Shown: positions 48,121 through 57,980, numbered from the stretch's first letter. The stretch is 64,000 nt of DNA from Alkalibacterium thalassium (GCF_900101165.1 NZ_FNFK01000004.1:1-64000), one strand, 5' to 3'. Made by a program: numbers and translations. The notes: generated from the sequence alone by a model not told the origin.

Positions 48121-50391
48121 TTATTTTTCTATCGCATGCGACAGCGTTCCATCAAGCGTGACTTCTTTGTTGTAAAGCGTGAAGGTCAGCGCCTCCCCTT
48201 CTTGAAGAGAGAATTCGACTTCATCAGCAGTCACGTGCACAGCAATCAGACGCCCGCGGTACTTGAGCTTAAACTGATAGCCGGTCCACTGCGTCGGGCA
48301 GTATGGTTCGAAGGATAGATGCCCCTCAAGGGTACGCATGCCTGCAAAACCGTGAACGATCGACAGCCAGCCGCCGCTCATTGACGTAATATGCAGACCG
48401 TCTTCTGTATCATTGTTGTAGTTGTCCAGATCCAGTCGGGCAGTGCGCTCGTACATTTCGAATGCTTTTTCCTTTTTGCCCAGCTCGGATGCTAGAATCG
48501 AGTGTACAAGAGGAGACAGAGAAGACTCATGGACCGTCATCGGCTCATAGAAATCAAAGTTCTTTTCTTTCTCTTCCTGAGTGAACTCATGATTCAGGAA
48601 ATACAGCCCCTGAAGCACATCGGCCTGCTTGATAAACGGTGAACGCAGAATTTTGTCCCATGACCAGTTCTGGTTGATCGGACGTTCTTCTGGTTTCAGT
48701 GAATCTACCGGTCGCAGATCCTTGTCTAGGAATGTATCGTGCTGAACGAAAATTCCAAGCTCTTCATCCTCAGGGAAGTACATATGCTCGACAATATCCG
48801 CCCACTTGTCGGTTTCGCCAGGTTCAAGAGCCAGAGCACTTAAGCGCTCTTCGGATGCTTTTTCTAGAGACTCCATCGTGTAGCGAAGCGTCCAGGCTGC
48901 CATCGTGTTAGTGTACCAGTTGTTGTTGACGTTGTTTTCATATTCGTTAGGTCCCGTTACGCCATGGATCATATACTGCTTGTTACGCTTTGAATAGTGG
49001 ACACGGTCAGCCCAGAATCTGGAAATACCCACGAGGACATCCAGACCCTGATCCAGCAAGTAGGTCTCATCACCGAAGTAAGTGGAGTAGTTATAGATCG
49101 CATGAGCAATCGCTCCGTTCCGGTGAATTTCTTCAAAAGTGATTTCCCATTCATTGTGACATTCTATACCTGTAAAAGTCACCATCGGGTAAAGAGCACC
49201 TTTCAGTCCCTGTTTCTGAGCATTGATATGAGCCTGTTCAAGCTGATTGTGTCTGTATACCAGCAGCTGTCTGGAAATTTCCTCATCTGTGATTGACAGA
49301 TACATTGGCAGGATGCAGGCTTCAGTATCCCAGTAGGTTGCCCCGCCGTATTTCTCTCCAGTAAAGCCTTTAGGTCCGATATTCAGACGCGGGTCTTCTC
49401 CGTAATAGGTCGAAAACAGCTGGAAGATGTTGAAACGGACCCCTTGCTGACTGGCCTCGTCCCCTTCGATCATGACATCAGCATTTTTCCAGCGCTGTGC
49501 CCATTCTTCTACGTGAGCTTCTTTCAAACTCGTATAGCCTTTATCCTTTGCTTCAGCAACGATGCGTTCAGCAGCATCGATCTGATCGGACTCTTCTACA
49601 TCACGACTCGTAATGACAGAAACCAGCTTAGTCAAAGACACTGATTCCCCTTCACCTAGCTGACCGGTTACATGCTCTTCCACCTTCATTTCAGAGTCCG
49701 CCGCTGATTCAGTTGTTAGGCCTTCCGTCAGATTCGCCATCATCATGGTCACGGTGAATCGGTCCGTTCCGAAATTGTTTTCGATCGTCTTTGTTGTCAG
49801 ATAGGGATATGGAGACAGGCCGCGATTTCTTTCCAACCAGAACATTTCATCATAGTTGCTGTCTTCATTCACCACATCACCGTCCAGATGAGGGATCAAT
49901 TCAATTGAGGCATCACCTTTTTGACTGGTCGCTTCTACATGAATGACGGCCAGCTCTTTAGTAGCTGCACTCACAAAGCGTGAGAAATTAAAGGCAATGG
50001 CCTTTCCGTCCTTTTCCCATACGAAGGACCGATTCAGGATTCCTTCTTTCATATCCAGTTCCAGGGTGTAGTCCCTGACTTCATCGACAGCCAGGTCCAT
50101 CTTATGCCCGTCGATCAGCACTGTGACCGGAATAAAGTTAGTCGCGTTGATCACTTTTCCGAAATACTCTGGGTAGCCTATTTTCCACCAGCCGACTCGC
50201 GTCTTGTCCGGATACCAGACTCCAGCTAAATACGTTCCGATATGAGTATCTCCAGAGTAACCTTCTTCAAAATTTCCACGCAGCCCCATGTAGCCATTTC
50301 CAATTGAGGTCAGGCTTTCCTGTACGCGCTTCTTTTCACTCACATCTGTAGAAATGACCTTCCATGGGTCCACCTTTGCAATACGTTCCAT
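48121..50391 (-). CDS. mapA: Maltose phosphorylase (GH65)
   Basis: 756 residues, full length. Phosphorolysis of maltose to beta-glucose-1-phosphate and glucose, saving ATP. The general acid Glu483 lies in [13 protein letters not shown], equivalent to Glu487 of the Lactobacillus brevis enzyme; phosphate-binding and substrate regions [14 protein letters not shown] and [14 protein letters not shown] are present. It follows the neopullulanase gene by 35 bases. It would use maltose from MalEFG, neopullulanase and the MalT-MapP route. Confidence 0.95.
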   Translation of the reverse strand: MERIAKVDPWKVISTDVSEKKRVQESLTSIGNGYMGLRGNFEEGYSGDTHIGTYLAGVWYPDKTRVGWWKIGYPEYFGKVINATNFIPVTVLIDGHKMDLAVDEVRDYTLELDMKEGILNRSFVWEKDGKAIAFNFSRFVSAATKELAVIHVEATSQKGDASIELIPHLDGDVVNEDSNYDEMFWLERNRGLSPYPYLTTKTIENNFGTDRFTVTMMMANLTEGLTTESAADSEMKVEEHVTGQLGEGESVSLTKLVSVITSRDVEESDQIDAAERIVAEAKDKGYTSLKEAHVEEWAQRWKNADVMIEGDEASQQGVRFNIFQLFSTYYGEDPRLNIGPKGFTGEKYGGATYWDTEACILPMYLSITDEEISRQLLVYRHNQLEQAHINAQKQGLKGALYPMVTFTGIECHNEWEITFEEIHRNGAIAHAIYNYSTYFGDETYLLDQGLDVLVGISRFWADRVHYSKRNKQYMIHGVTGPNEYENNVNNNWYTNTMAAWTLRYTMESLEKASEERLSALALEPGETDKWADIVEHMYFPEDEELGIFVQHDTFLDKDLRPVDSLKPEERPINQNWSWDKILRSPFIKQADVLQGLYFLNHEFTQEEKEKNFDFYEPMTVHESSLSPLVHSILASELGKKEKAFEMYERTARLDLDNYNNDTEDGLHITSMSGGWLSIVHGFAGMRTLEGHLSFEPYCPTQWTGYQFKLKYRGRLIAVHVTADEVEFSLQEGEALTFTLYNKEVTLDGTLSHAIEK

Positions 50392-50426
50392 ACATTACAC
50401 GTCCAATCCTAATCATTTATAGTTGT

Positions 50427-52301
50427 CTATTTTTTTATTGCTTCCATCAGAACCTTGCGTTTCTTTGCCCGGTCACGTTTTTTCATCAGGCGTTTTTTAC
50501 GTTCTTCTTCATTATCTTCATAATAAAAGACTGAAAATCCATTGTGACTGAGCAATGTTTCATCTCCATCAGCAATATCATTCAGATGGAACACTTTCTT
50601 TGCCCCACGCGGAATGAGTGGCAGGAATGCTTCCTCTTCATCCTGATTGAAGAAGAAAAGCAGTTCTCTGTTGCCGAGTTTACGTTTGAATCCCAAAAAC
50701 TGTTCATCGTCTCTCACGTCATGCCACTCTGTTTCACCGGAAATAAGGATATCTGAATACATTTTACGGAATTGAATCAGTTCTTTTGTAAATGCCAGCA
50801 TATCATGATCCTGTTTATCTTCATCCCAGATCATGCACTTGCGGCAGTCCGGATCCATTCCCCCGTCCATACCGATTTCTGTACCGTAATACATGCATGG
50901 TGCTCCCGGCTGTGCATAAAGGAAGGCCATGGCAGATTTCACCAGATTCTTGTCATGGCCTGCTTTCGTCAGCACACGCGGTGTATCGTGGGAATCCAGC
51001 AGGTTGAACATGACTTCAGTGGTCTGCTGGCGGTATAGCATCAGCTGACTGTTCAGGCCGGATACCAGTCTGGTCGGTGACAGGAATTTCTTGAAGAAGT
51101 AGTTCTCGATCGTATCGGTAAAGGCGTAGTTCATCACTGCATGAAACTCATCGCCATTCAGCCAGTTCTGTGAGGAATGCCAGATTTCTCCCAAAATATA
51201 CAGATCCTCTTTGATTGCCGTTGTTTCTTTGAAGAAACGCTTCCAGAAGAAGTGATCAACTTCGTTAGCGACATCCAGACGCCAAGCATCGATATCGAAT
51301 TCCTTGATCCAATAAGTGGATATATCCAACAGATACTCCTGGACTTCTGGATTGGCTGTATTTAGTTTAGGCATGTGTCCAGTAAATGCAAACGTATCGT
51401 AATTCACCCGTCCGACATTTTCCAGCGCTTCTGTGCTCAGGCCGGCAACATCATCGACTGGGAAAGAATGAATATAGAACCAGTCTTTGTATCTGGACTT
51501 CTCCTGATTTTCAAGGACATCCAGCCACTGAGGAGAATGAATTCCCACATGATTGAATACCGCATCGATCATGATCCGGATGCCTCTGCTGTGCGCTTCT
51601 TCCACGACTTTCTTGAACAAAGCTTTGTCTCCGAAGTCCGGATCGATTTCTTTATAGTCAATGGTGTCATATTTGTGGTTCGAATGAGCTTTGAAAATCG
51701 GTGTGAAATAAATGCCGTTGATGCCCAGGTCTTCCAGATAATCCATATTATCGAGAACACCCCGCAGATCTCCACCGTAAAAGTCATCACGTGACGGGTT
51801 TTCCTTGCTTCCCCACGGCAGTGTGCCTTCTGGATCATTTGACGGGTCACCGTTGGCAAAGCGTTCAGGGAAAATCTGATACCAGACTGTTTCGCCCGCC
51901 CATTTCGGTGCACGGAAGGCATCGATTTCATGAATATAAGGGACACGGAAATAAAAGTTCATCTGACTCAAGAATGTTTCTTCAAATGGGAAGACACCCT
52001 GGTCCGAATAGAAAATTTCAATTCCGTCTTTCCCAATGACTCTAAATCCGTATGCCATTCGTTTAGTCGGTTCATGTGTGTCGATCATCCAGTAGTCATG
52101 CATGTTCGTTGAAGCAACTTTTTTCATTTCCTTCCCGTTCATGAACCACTTTTCCTGGTCCAGTGAATAGGGATCGCCACTCAGCAGTTCAACGGACTGC
52201 ACATCATTCGCTTTCGTCCGGATTCGGATGTGATAATGCCCACGCTCATACAGATAGGCGTATTCGCTCTCGGCACGGTGATAAATTGCAGCTGTGTCCA
52301 T
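50427..52301 (-). CDS. Neopullulanase / maltogenic amylase / cyclomaltodextrinase (GH13_20)
   Basis: 624 residues without a signal peptide. An N-terminal CBM34-like module (about 1-130) that in this subfamily helps dimerisation is followed by the GH13 barrel: MIDAVFNHVGIHS, WRLDVANEVDHFFW with nucleophile Asp, YILGEIWHSS with the acid/base Glu, and NLLDSHDTPR. It cuts imported maltodextrins or cyclodextrins to maltose for the phosphorylase encoded next. The C terminus ends in a very basic stretch (KKRLMKKRDRAKKRK), which is unusual. Confidence 0.9.
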   Translation of the reverse strand: MDTAAIYHRAESEYAYLYERGHYHIRIRTKANDVQSVELLSGDPYSLDQEKWFMNGKEMKKVASTNMHDYWMIDTHEPTKRMAYGFRVIGKDGIEIFYSDQGVFPFEETFLSQMNFYFRVPYIHEIDAFRAPKWAGETVWYQIFPERFANGDPSNDPEGTLPWGSKENPSRDDFYGGDLRGVLDNMDYLEDLGINGIYFTPIFKAHSNHKYDTIDYKEIDPDFGDKALFKKVVEEAHSRGIRIMIDAVFNHVGIHSPQWLDVLENQEKSRYKDWFYIHSFPVDDVAGLSTEALENVGRVNYDTFAFTGHMPKLNTANPEVQEYLLDISTYWIKEFDIDAWRLDVANEVDHFFWKRFFKETTAIKEDLYILGEIWHSSQNWLNGDEFHAVMNYAFTDTIENYFFKKFLSPTRLVSGLNSQLMLYRQQTTEVMFNLLDSHDTPRVLTKAGHDKNLVKSAMAFLYAQPGAPCMYYGTEIGMDGGMDPDCRKCMIWDEDKQDHDMLAFTKELIQFRKMYSDILISGETEWHDVRDDEQFLGFKRKLGNRELLFFFNQDEEEAFLPLIPRGAKKVFHLNDIADGDETLLSHNGFSVFYYEDNEEERKKRLMKKRDRAKKRKVLMEAIKK

Positions 52302-52349
52302 AATAAAGTCTCCTTTTAACTAATGCGTTTCTTATTAATTGAGTCGCTC

Positions 52350-52363
52350 GTTCCCGCTTTCAT
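52350..52363 (-). promoter_or_regulatory. Possible cre site downstream of the neopullulanase start site
   Basis: The minus strand reads ATGAAAGCGGGAAC, near the cre consensus with two mismatches. It lies about 12-25 bases after the predicted transcription start, a position for CcpA repression. Confidence 0.45.
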
Positions 52364-52381
52364 TAAGCGGTTCCATCTTGA

Positions 52382-52435
52382 TTCTAGCATCCACAGGTAA
52401 TTATACAAGCAGTTTTAAAGTGTTATCGGTAACAG
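52382..52435 (-). promoter_or_regulatory. Promoter with upstream LacI-type operator (neopullulanase-mapA)
   Basis: TGTTATCGGTAACA (52422-52435), a near-palindrome with central CG. Twelve bp downstream on the minus strand is TTGTAT (52404-52409), then 16 bp, then TAGAAT (52382-52387). An alternative -10, TATAAT at 52401-52406, overlaps this -35. Confidence 0.65.
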
Positions 52436-52480
52436 AAATCGAAGCGCTGACATCTGCCTGATTATAGCGTCCGGAAAATT

Positions 52481-52523
52481 AAAAAACTGAGTGACACTCA
52501 TCCCATCTCCGACAGACTCAGTA
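52481..52523 (-). terminator. Orphan terminator-like hairpin on the minus strand
   Basis: ACTGAGT (52487-52493) pairs with ACTCAGT (52517-52523), and a run of T follows on the minus strand (52481-52486). malR already has its own terminator at 53143, so this one would end a transcript starting in the 52530-53140 gap, or catch read-through. Confidence 0.6.
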
Positions 52524-52724
52524 CATCATAAAATACCCCTGCTCCGCATCAGGCGACAACGAAGGTGCTGAAAAGATAATCATACCTTAATTATATTAAG
52601 ATAATGAATCTAAAGGAGTTCTTTCAGGGACCAGGACACTTGAAGATCGGCTGGAAATAGCCACAGCTATTTCCTTTCCACATTAGAGAATTGATCAATT
52701 CCTTATTACTTTTCTGCCATTCTT

Positions 52725-53130
52725 GTCATCGACCGATTCTCTTTGCAGTTCAGATATTTCCATGCTATCTAAAATGTAACTAGGCCTGCGCCTAGTTATA
52801 CCTTATTGAAGATCCTTTTGTACATACTACAGATAGCCCGATTCTACTTATAGTTCAGTTCCTATTCGGGAGAAATAACTGATGCTAGAAAAGCTTTAGT
52901 TCTAGCTTATTCTAAAATCGTCTTTATTGCTTACGCTAGAGGGCTTCTCGTTTCACTTTCAGGTCCTACTTTTTCAGGAACTATAACTAGACCCGCTCTA
53001 CTTACAGTTCCTCCCCCAAATCAGAAGCTGACCTCCAGCTAGACACGCGCTAACAAAACTAATCTCCATATCTTCTAGATCAAACTCCATCTAGCACTTC
53101 TTCAGACCCCTTGTCATATTCTGCCAAACA
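52725..53130. repeat. Degenerate tandem repeat array E, 51-52-bp period
   Basis: CTAG occurs at 52885, 52936, 52987, 53039 and 53091, spaced 51, 51, 52 and 52 bp. Before that, TAGCCCGATTCTACTTATAG (52834) matches CTAGACCCGCTCTACTTACA (52987) with few changes three periods later, and CCGATTCT recurs at 52733 and 52838 (105 bp, two periods). About eight units, much more diverged than arrays A and B. This accounts for most of the 900-base gap between the neopullulanase and malR genes; I see no gene in it. Confidence 0.75.
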
Positions 53131-53142
53131 GATTTCTGAACA

Positions 53143-53176
53143 GAAAAAGGACTGAAGCCAGTCGTGCGCTTCAGTC
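53143..53176 (-). terminator. Terminator of malR
   Basis: GACTGAAGC (53150-53158) and GCTTCAGTC (53168-53176), a perfect 9-bp stem; CTTTTTCTG follows on the minus strand. Confidence 0.9.
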
Positions 53177-53198
53177 TTACCCTTTGATTACAGCTTTT

Positions 53199-54164
53199 TC
53201 ACTTTACTTCGGGCTGATTCCGGGTCGTTCCACCCAGCTTCAGTTCGGTTTCAAAGAGTTTATTTCCTTGAGACTTGCCGTTTTCCTTCACCTTGTTCAG
53301 AACCATTCGGGCACAGGCTGCACCCATTTCGGCTGTCGACTGCTTGAGGGTCGTCAGGTGTGGATAAGCGATCTGATCCAGGAACACGCCGTCGTGTCCG
53401 ATGACGCCATAGTCGTTGGGAATATCAAATCCCATTTCCCTGATTTCCCGGATAACACCCAGCCCCAAACGGTCGGATGCACAGAGGAACAGCGTGTTTT
53501 TAGGAAAACGATCCAGATTCTCCCGGATGAATGCAGCAGAATACCTCGAGCGGTTTTCCAGACGGTAGACATTCTTTTCCAGTCCATGTGCATCCATGAC
53601 TTGAGCATAACCTTTTTCTCTGGCATGGGCAAAGGGCTGATCGACATCAATACCGATATAGACGATCTTATCGTAGCCGTCCTGAATGGCAAATTTTGTT
53701 GCTTGTTCCATACTCTTCTGATTGTTGCTGTCGACAAAATCGTAGCCGATATCATTTTGACCGTAGACTACCGTCGGCTTCTTCAGACTTTCCACTAGTT
53801 CCTTATGCTCATCACGCATGCCACAGACGATATAGCCGTCGGAATCCCCGATCTGCACGTTTTTATGAGTGAGAAGCTGAAGGCTGTACGCATACTTATC
53901 CAGCTCATTCGCAATACCAGTCAGCAGAAACATATAATACGGTTCAGTTGTATCCATTTCTTCCAGGATAAGCAGTTTAATAATTTGAGTTCGGTTGTTA
54001 GCCAATGCTTTGGCAGCAATGTTCGGCCGGTAGTTCAGTTCCTGCATGGCTTCATAGACCAGCTGCTTCAACTCATCAGTCACTTGTTCCGGGTGATTGA
54101 TGACACGGGAAACAGTCATTTTGGAAACATTGGCTTTTTTTGCAACATCATTTAATGTGACCAA
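53199..54164 (-). CDS. malR: LacI-family regulator of the maltose region (MalR)
   Basis: 321 residues. LacI helix-turn-helix and hinge at 1-60 (TLNDVAKKANVSKMTVSRVI, then NYRPNIAAKALANNRT), then a periplasmic-binding-like effector domain (VVYGQNDIGYDFVDSNNQKS, IGHDGVFLDQIAYPHLTT). It lies upstream of the neopullulanase gene as a single-gene unit. It is the only LacI protein in the window, so it is the natural candidate for the three TGTTAYCGGTAWCA operators. The effector is likely maltose or a maltodextrin. Confidence 0.88.
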   Translation of the reverse strand: MVTLNDVAKKANVSKMTVSRVINHPEQVTDELKQLVYEAMQELNYRPNIAAKALANNRTQIIKLLILEEMDTTEPYYMFLLTGIANELDKYAYSLQLLTHKNVQIGDSDGYIVCGMRDEHKELVESLKKPTVVYGQNDIGYDFVDSNNQKSMEQATKFAIQDGYDKIVYIGIDVDQPFAHAREKGYAQVMDAHGLEKNVYRLENRSRYSAAFIRENLDRFPKNTLFLCASDRLGLGVIREIREMGFDIPNDYGVIGHDGVFLDQIAYPHLTTLKQSTAEMGAACARMVLNKVKENGKSQGNKLFETELKLGGTTRNQPEVK

Positions 54165-54216
54165 ATGCGTTCTCCTTTCTCTTTCTCAATCTTTCGTTTC
54201 AACTATTCACCCTATA

Positions 54217-54225
54217 TTATATCAA
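54217..54225 (-). promoter_or_regulatory. malR promoter, extended -10
   Basis: The minus strand reads TGATATAAT, an extended -10, about 55 bases upstream of the malR start. No good -35 was found. Confidence 0.5.
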
Positions 54226-54338
54226 GAATCGATACATTCTTTTAGAATAATTTCAATGAAAACTGTGAACTTTTAAGTTCTTTTAAGTTCCGCCCGATTC
54301 ACCTCGGATAACCAAACAAAACTAATCAGATTACCTCA

Positions 54339-54578
54339 TTAAAGCGCATCAACCAGAAGGAAAGTCAAAACAGTAACAATCACAGTAAAGAAAGCCGTCA
54401 GCCAGAACATATCGTAGTCATACTCTTTGTCTTTATGTACTTTTTCGATTACAGCTACCATATTCATGGCACACACAATAGCCCAGATTGTCATTGACAG
54501 AGTAGCCAGCATCATAAGAAATGAAAAAAATCGTCTCTCTCCCCTATTCTCAACTTGTTCTATCACCATTATTAGCAA
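54339..54578 (-). CDS. Small membrane protein of unknown function
   Basis: 79 residues, probably from a TTG start with TGGAG 11 bases upstream; an ATG three codons in is an alternative. Two hydrophobic segments (about residues 17-42 and 56-78) with a charged loop KVHKDKEYDYDMF between. No family recognised. It follows the beta-galactosidase gene by 40 bases on the same strand and may be the last gene of that unit. Confidence 0.55.
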   Translation of the reverse strand: MLIMVIEQVENRGERRFFSFLMMLATLSMTIWAIVCAMNMVAVIEKVHKDKEYDYDMFWLTAFFTVIVTVLTFLLVDAL

Positions 54579-54618
54579 AATAGGGAAGGCTCCAGTTATC
54601 AGCCCCCCTACCGTTCAA

Positions 54619-56676
54619 CTAGCTTACGACTTTCTCGACCACTCTAACTTCGTAAGGTGCCAGATCAAGCGTCCCAGACAATGGAGAATGGGTCTGCAGA
54701 TCCGTCACGTCTTCCATGATCTCAATCGCCTGCATTTCTTCAGTGAAGTTCATGATGAAGATGGTCTGTCTACCCTCAGCTTCTCTTGCCTGAACAGAGA
54801 CGCCTCTTTTATGTCTGAGATCCAGCGGGGCTTTCAGTCCCAGTGCATCGATCAGTTCACCGTAAAAAGCTTGATGAAAGGCATCGTCAAGACGGGCTCC
54901 GATATAATATGTCTGTCCATTATGGTACTCATTTCGAGTAACCGCTGAAGTCCCTTTGTAGAAATCTTCTTCATAACTTCCCAGCGTTTCAGCTCCAGCC
55001 ATATTCATAAGTGTCGCATAGTCTCTCACTTCATAGGACTGGCCTTTGTAGGAGACATGGTTTCGGTCCGATGGATAAAAAGTATCCGTTTCAGTCGGTT
55101 CGATTCCGAACATCTCTTTCAGCGGGCCATACCAGCCCCCAAGATACGTCAGATCGGACTCATCGACTAAGCCAGTGATGTAGGTCCCGACTAGCGTTCC
55201 ACCGTTCTTAACATAAGCCTGAAGCTTAGTTGCCGTTTCTTCAGACACCATGTAAAGCATTGGGATCAGAAGAATTTTATAATGCTCCAAGTCATCTTCT
55301 TTTGACAGAATATCTACCGCAATGTTCCGTTCCCAGAAAGCCTGATAGTGTTTCTGCAGGGTTTCTCCGTAATGCTTCGTCTTCAGTCCGAAGCCTTGAG
55401 CATCTTTCAGCGCCCACTCACTTTCCACATCATACAGAATGCCGACATCTGCTTTGCGCTGGTATCCGACGACATGATCCGACAAGGCTTCCATTGCCTG
55501 ACCGAGCTGTGCCACTTCCTTGAAGACCCTGTTTTCGCTGGACCGGTCGTGATCGACGACAGCTCCGTGGAACTTTTCCGAAGATCCGCGGGACTTGCGC
55601 CACTGGAAGTACAGGACGCTGTCTGACCCATGTGCAAGCATCTGCATGGAAGACAGAAAATGCATTCCTGGACGTTTAGCTTTGTTCACATCATGCCAGT
55701 TGACCAGGCTTGGTGTCGATTCCATAAGCAGGAACGGCTGATGCTTCATATTGTAGAAGTGATCATTTAAGAAGGCGACACGTGAGGCCAGCGTCGGTGT
55801 ATCTTCCTGATCATTATGCCAGGCCGGGTAGGCGTCCCAACTGATGACGTCCACTTCCTTGGCAAACTGACTGTAATCAAGTGCGGTAAACGGCACAAAC
55901 TCCGGATTGTCCGACATGAAGTTTGTCGTGATCGGGATGTCTGGTGTCCGTTCTCTCAATGGAACGATTTCATTTTTATAAAAGTCGATCGTCTGATAAG
56001 AGACAAAGCGACGCCAGTCCAGATTCATGCCGTGAACAGCACTTTCCCCAATCGGTGAAGGTGACTCGATCTGATCCCATTCTGTAATCGTATGGCTCCA
56101 GAACGGCCCCCACCACGCGTGATTCAACTTATCCAGATCGTTGTCATACTTATTTTTGAGCCAGGCCCGGAAATTCTCCTGACACAGATCACAGTGACAT
56201 TCTCCGCCGAATTCATTGGAAATGTGCCACATCAGCAAAGCAGGGTGATCCCCATATCGCTCCGCCAGCAGGGTATTCATTTCCTGCGTTTTTCTTCTAT
56301 AGTATGGAGAAGAGAAGCAGTGGTTATGACGCGCCCCATGGAGCTGCTTGCGTCTGAGCGAATCGACACGCAGCACTTCAGGATGATTCTTTGACATCCA
56401 TGCCGGCCTTGCCCCACTCGGAGTGGCCAGAATAAAGCGCCCATCGATCGATGCGATCCGTTCAATGACTTGATCGAGCCACTCGAAATGATATACGCCT
56501 TCTTCAGGCTCCAGCGCCGCCCAGGCAAATATTCCGATAGAGAAGGTGTTGGTGTGCGCTTTTTTCATCAGCTTAACGTCTTCTTCAAGTATATCCGGAT
56601 AGTCCAGCCATTGGTCCGGGTTGTAGTCGCCGCCGTGGAGCAGGCGCTTGTCGTCAGTTACTCTTATTCTATCCAC
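54619..56676 (-). CDS. bgaB: Beta-galactosidase (GH42)
   Basis: 685 residues. Hydrolyses beta-galactosides in the cytoplasm. The N terminus LLHGGDYNPDQW, the acid/base motif MWHISNEFGGECHC and the nucleophile motif LLMESTPSLVNW are typical; the CxCDLC cluster after the acid/base fits the zinc site of GH42 enzymes. No signal peptide. No lactose transporter is nearby. It is 20 bases downstream of the JetD-like gene, with which it is probably co-transcribed. Confidence 0.93.
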   Translation of the reverse strand: MDRIRVTDDKRLLHGGDYNPDQWLDYPDILEEDVKLMKKAHTNTFSIGIFAWAALEPEEGVYHFEWLDQVIERIASIDGRFILATPSGARPAWMSKNHPEVLRVDSLRRKQLHGARHNHCFSSPYYRRKTQEMNTLLAERYGDHPALLMWHISNEFGGECHCDLCQENFRAWLKNKYDNDLDKLNHAWWGPFWSHTITEWDQIESPSPIGESAVHGMNLDWRRFVSYQTIDFYKNEIVPLRERTPDIPITTNFMSDNPEFVPFTALDYSQFAKEVDVISWDAYPAWHNDQEDTPTLASRVAFLNDHFYNMKHQPFLLMESTPSLVNWHDVNKAKRPGMHFLSSMQMLAHGSDSVLYFQWRKSRGSSEKFHGAVVDHDRSSENRVFKEVAQLGQAMEALSDHVVGYQRKADVGILYDVESEWALKDAQGFGLKTKHYGETLQKHYQAFWERNIAVDILSKEDDLEHYKILLIPMLYMVSEETATKLQAYVKNGGTLVGTYITGLVDESDLTYLGGWYGPLKEMFGIEPTETDTFYPSDRNHVSYKGQSYEVRDYATLMNMAGAETLGSYEEDFYKGTSAVTRNEYHNGQTYYIGARLDDAFHQAFYGELIDALGLKAPLDLRHKRGVSVQAREAEGRQTIFIMNFTEEMQAIEIMEDVTDLQTHSPLSGTLDLAPYEVRVVEKVVS

Positions 56677-56696
56677 TTGTTATTCCTCTCTTCCCA

Positions 56697-57980
56697 CTAC
56701 TTATTGTAATATGTTTTCAGTTCATTGATCAGATCATCCGCTACGTTCATCAGATAACCCGCTTGTCGTCGGTCTCTCATTTCATCTTTCAGGCAGGCAA
56801 GGTAGTCGAGATGATGCTTGTCCAGCAGTTCGCAGTCCTTGTCACTCAAATACTCATTGAGATTTCGAGATTTAAGATAGGTTGGAATGTCCATCCTCCA
56901 GGTACTGGACTGCGTCGGATAATGAAGGAGCAGTTCTTCTGCCCGGACGATGCCTTCTGGGGTAAAGTTCCCGATGAAGCGAATGTTGAATCCGCTGTCC
57001 TCGATCCGGTCAAAGACTTCCCAGATGGCACAGGTCCACTCTTCTTTTGTACAGATCATCGGTATCGAAGGCACCTCATCCAGAATGCGGGTAAACAGCT
57101 CGGGATCATCTACGACATAAACGATGCCGGTTTCGTGAGCCGGATAAACCGCCGTCAGCTTGATCACTTCTCTTAAGGGAACGGTCAGTACGCTTCTCGA
57201 ATGTACTGCGGCTTCCCACATTGGATGATACCCGGTCTGAGTCTCGGCAAAGAGATTGGCCACCGTAACAGAATCAGAAATATCTTCTCTGAACAAGTTG
57301 AACTCCTTCAACAGCTTGTCTTCATTTTTTCTGTTTTCAGGCAGACGGATCGGTTCGATGGCATGTAGGCGTTTAGTTTCCGCCAGAACATGCAGCCAAA
57401 GTTTTCCTAATGGACTGGAAGGCTGAAAGGCATCGGCATCCAGTGTGATGATCTGACTGAAAACAGATAGGCGGATCGGTCGACTCGGAAGCAGACGGAT
57501 GCCTTCGGATAAGTACAGCACATGCTGTTCAAACTGATGGCTCGACTCCTCTATCATATCGTGAATCCATCTTACATCTCGGCTATGGGTGCGCAAATAA
57601 GCCAGCCAGTCTTTCAGGAGGGAAAATTCCTTTTCCAGCCGTTTAAGATACAGCGAGCGTTCTTCTTTAGTAGATAATGTCAGCAGCTTTTCGTCAAAAT
57701 AGGCCTCCAGCAGCTGTGTAAGATCAATTCCATTGAATGGCGGGCTATCCAGTTTCCTGTTGAAGGCTTCAAGGTCAACTCGGCCTTTGATTTTAAGTGA
57801 ATCAATGGATACTTGAAAAAAATGAGCAATGGACTCCAGCTCTATAAGAGAAAACCCATCCAGCTTAACGTGTCCTTTGATTCTACGATGCGTAAGCAGT
57901 TCATCTCTTAACAGCTTGAACAGTTTATCCATTCCAGGCTGAGATTCAAAAAACTGAATCGCTTCATTCAAGTCAGTCAT
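56697..57980 (-). CDS. JetD-like protein (DUF3323/DUF2399, TIGR02679 type) with altered Toprim residues
   Basis: 427 residues, no signal or membrane segment. The N-terminal part shows a pattern of DUF3323 (KGHVKLDGFSLIELESIAHF, then RVDLEAFNRKL) and mid-protein a segment SSPLGKLWLHVLAE. The C-terminal part resembles the Toprim-like DUF2399 domain: IVYVVDDPELF (286-296), MICTKEEW, FIGNFTPEGIVRAEELL (335-351), WRMDIPTYLK. In TIGR02679 proteins, the JetD component of type II Wadjet plasmid-defence systems, the acidic motifs are usually ENP and GDFDxxG; here they read DDP and GNFTPEG. The usual partners (DUF2397, DUF2398 and an SMC-like ATPase) are absent. Family recalled from memory; function here is unknown. 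Confidence 0.65.
   Translation of the reverse strand: MTDLNEAIQFFESQPGMDKLFKLLRDELLTHRRIKGHVKLDGFSLIELESIAHFFQVSIDSLKIKGRVDLEAFNRKLDSPPFNGIDLTQLLEAYFDEKLLTLSTKEERSLYLKRLEKEFSLLKDWLAYLRTHSRDVRWIHDMIEESSHQFEQHVLYLSEGIRLLPSRPIRLSVFSQIITLDADAFQPSSPLGKLWLHVLAETKRLHAIEPIRLPENRKNEDKLLKEFNLFREDISDSVTVANLFAETQTGYHPMWEAAVHSRSVLTVPLREVIKLTAVYPAHETGIVYVVDDPELFTRILDEVPSIPMICTKEEWTCAIWEVFDRIEDSGFNIRFIGNFTPEGIVRAEELLLHYPTQSSTWRMDIPTYLKSRNLNEYLSDKDCELLDKHHLDYLACLKDEMRDRRQAGYLMNVADDLINELKTYYNK

Noticed and set aside
52655-52676. Hairpin GGAAATAGC/GCTATTTCC near 52655 as a terminator
   Set aside because: The stem is perfect but there is no T run on either strand.
52725-53130. Array E as a decayed gene
   Set aside because: No frame shows recognisable protein similarity, and the regular 51-52-bp spacing of CTAG and CCGATTCT explains the sequence as repeats.
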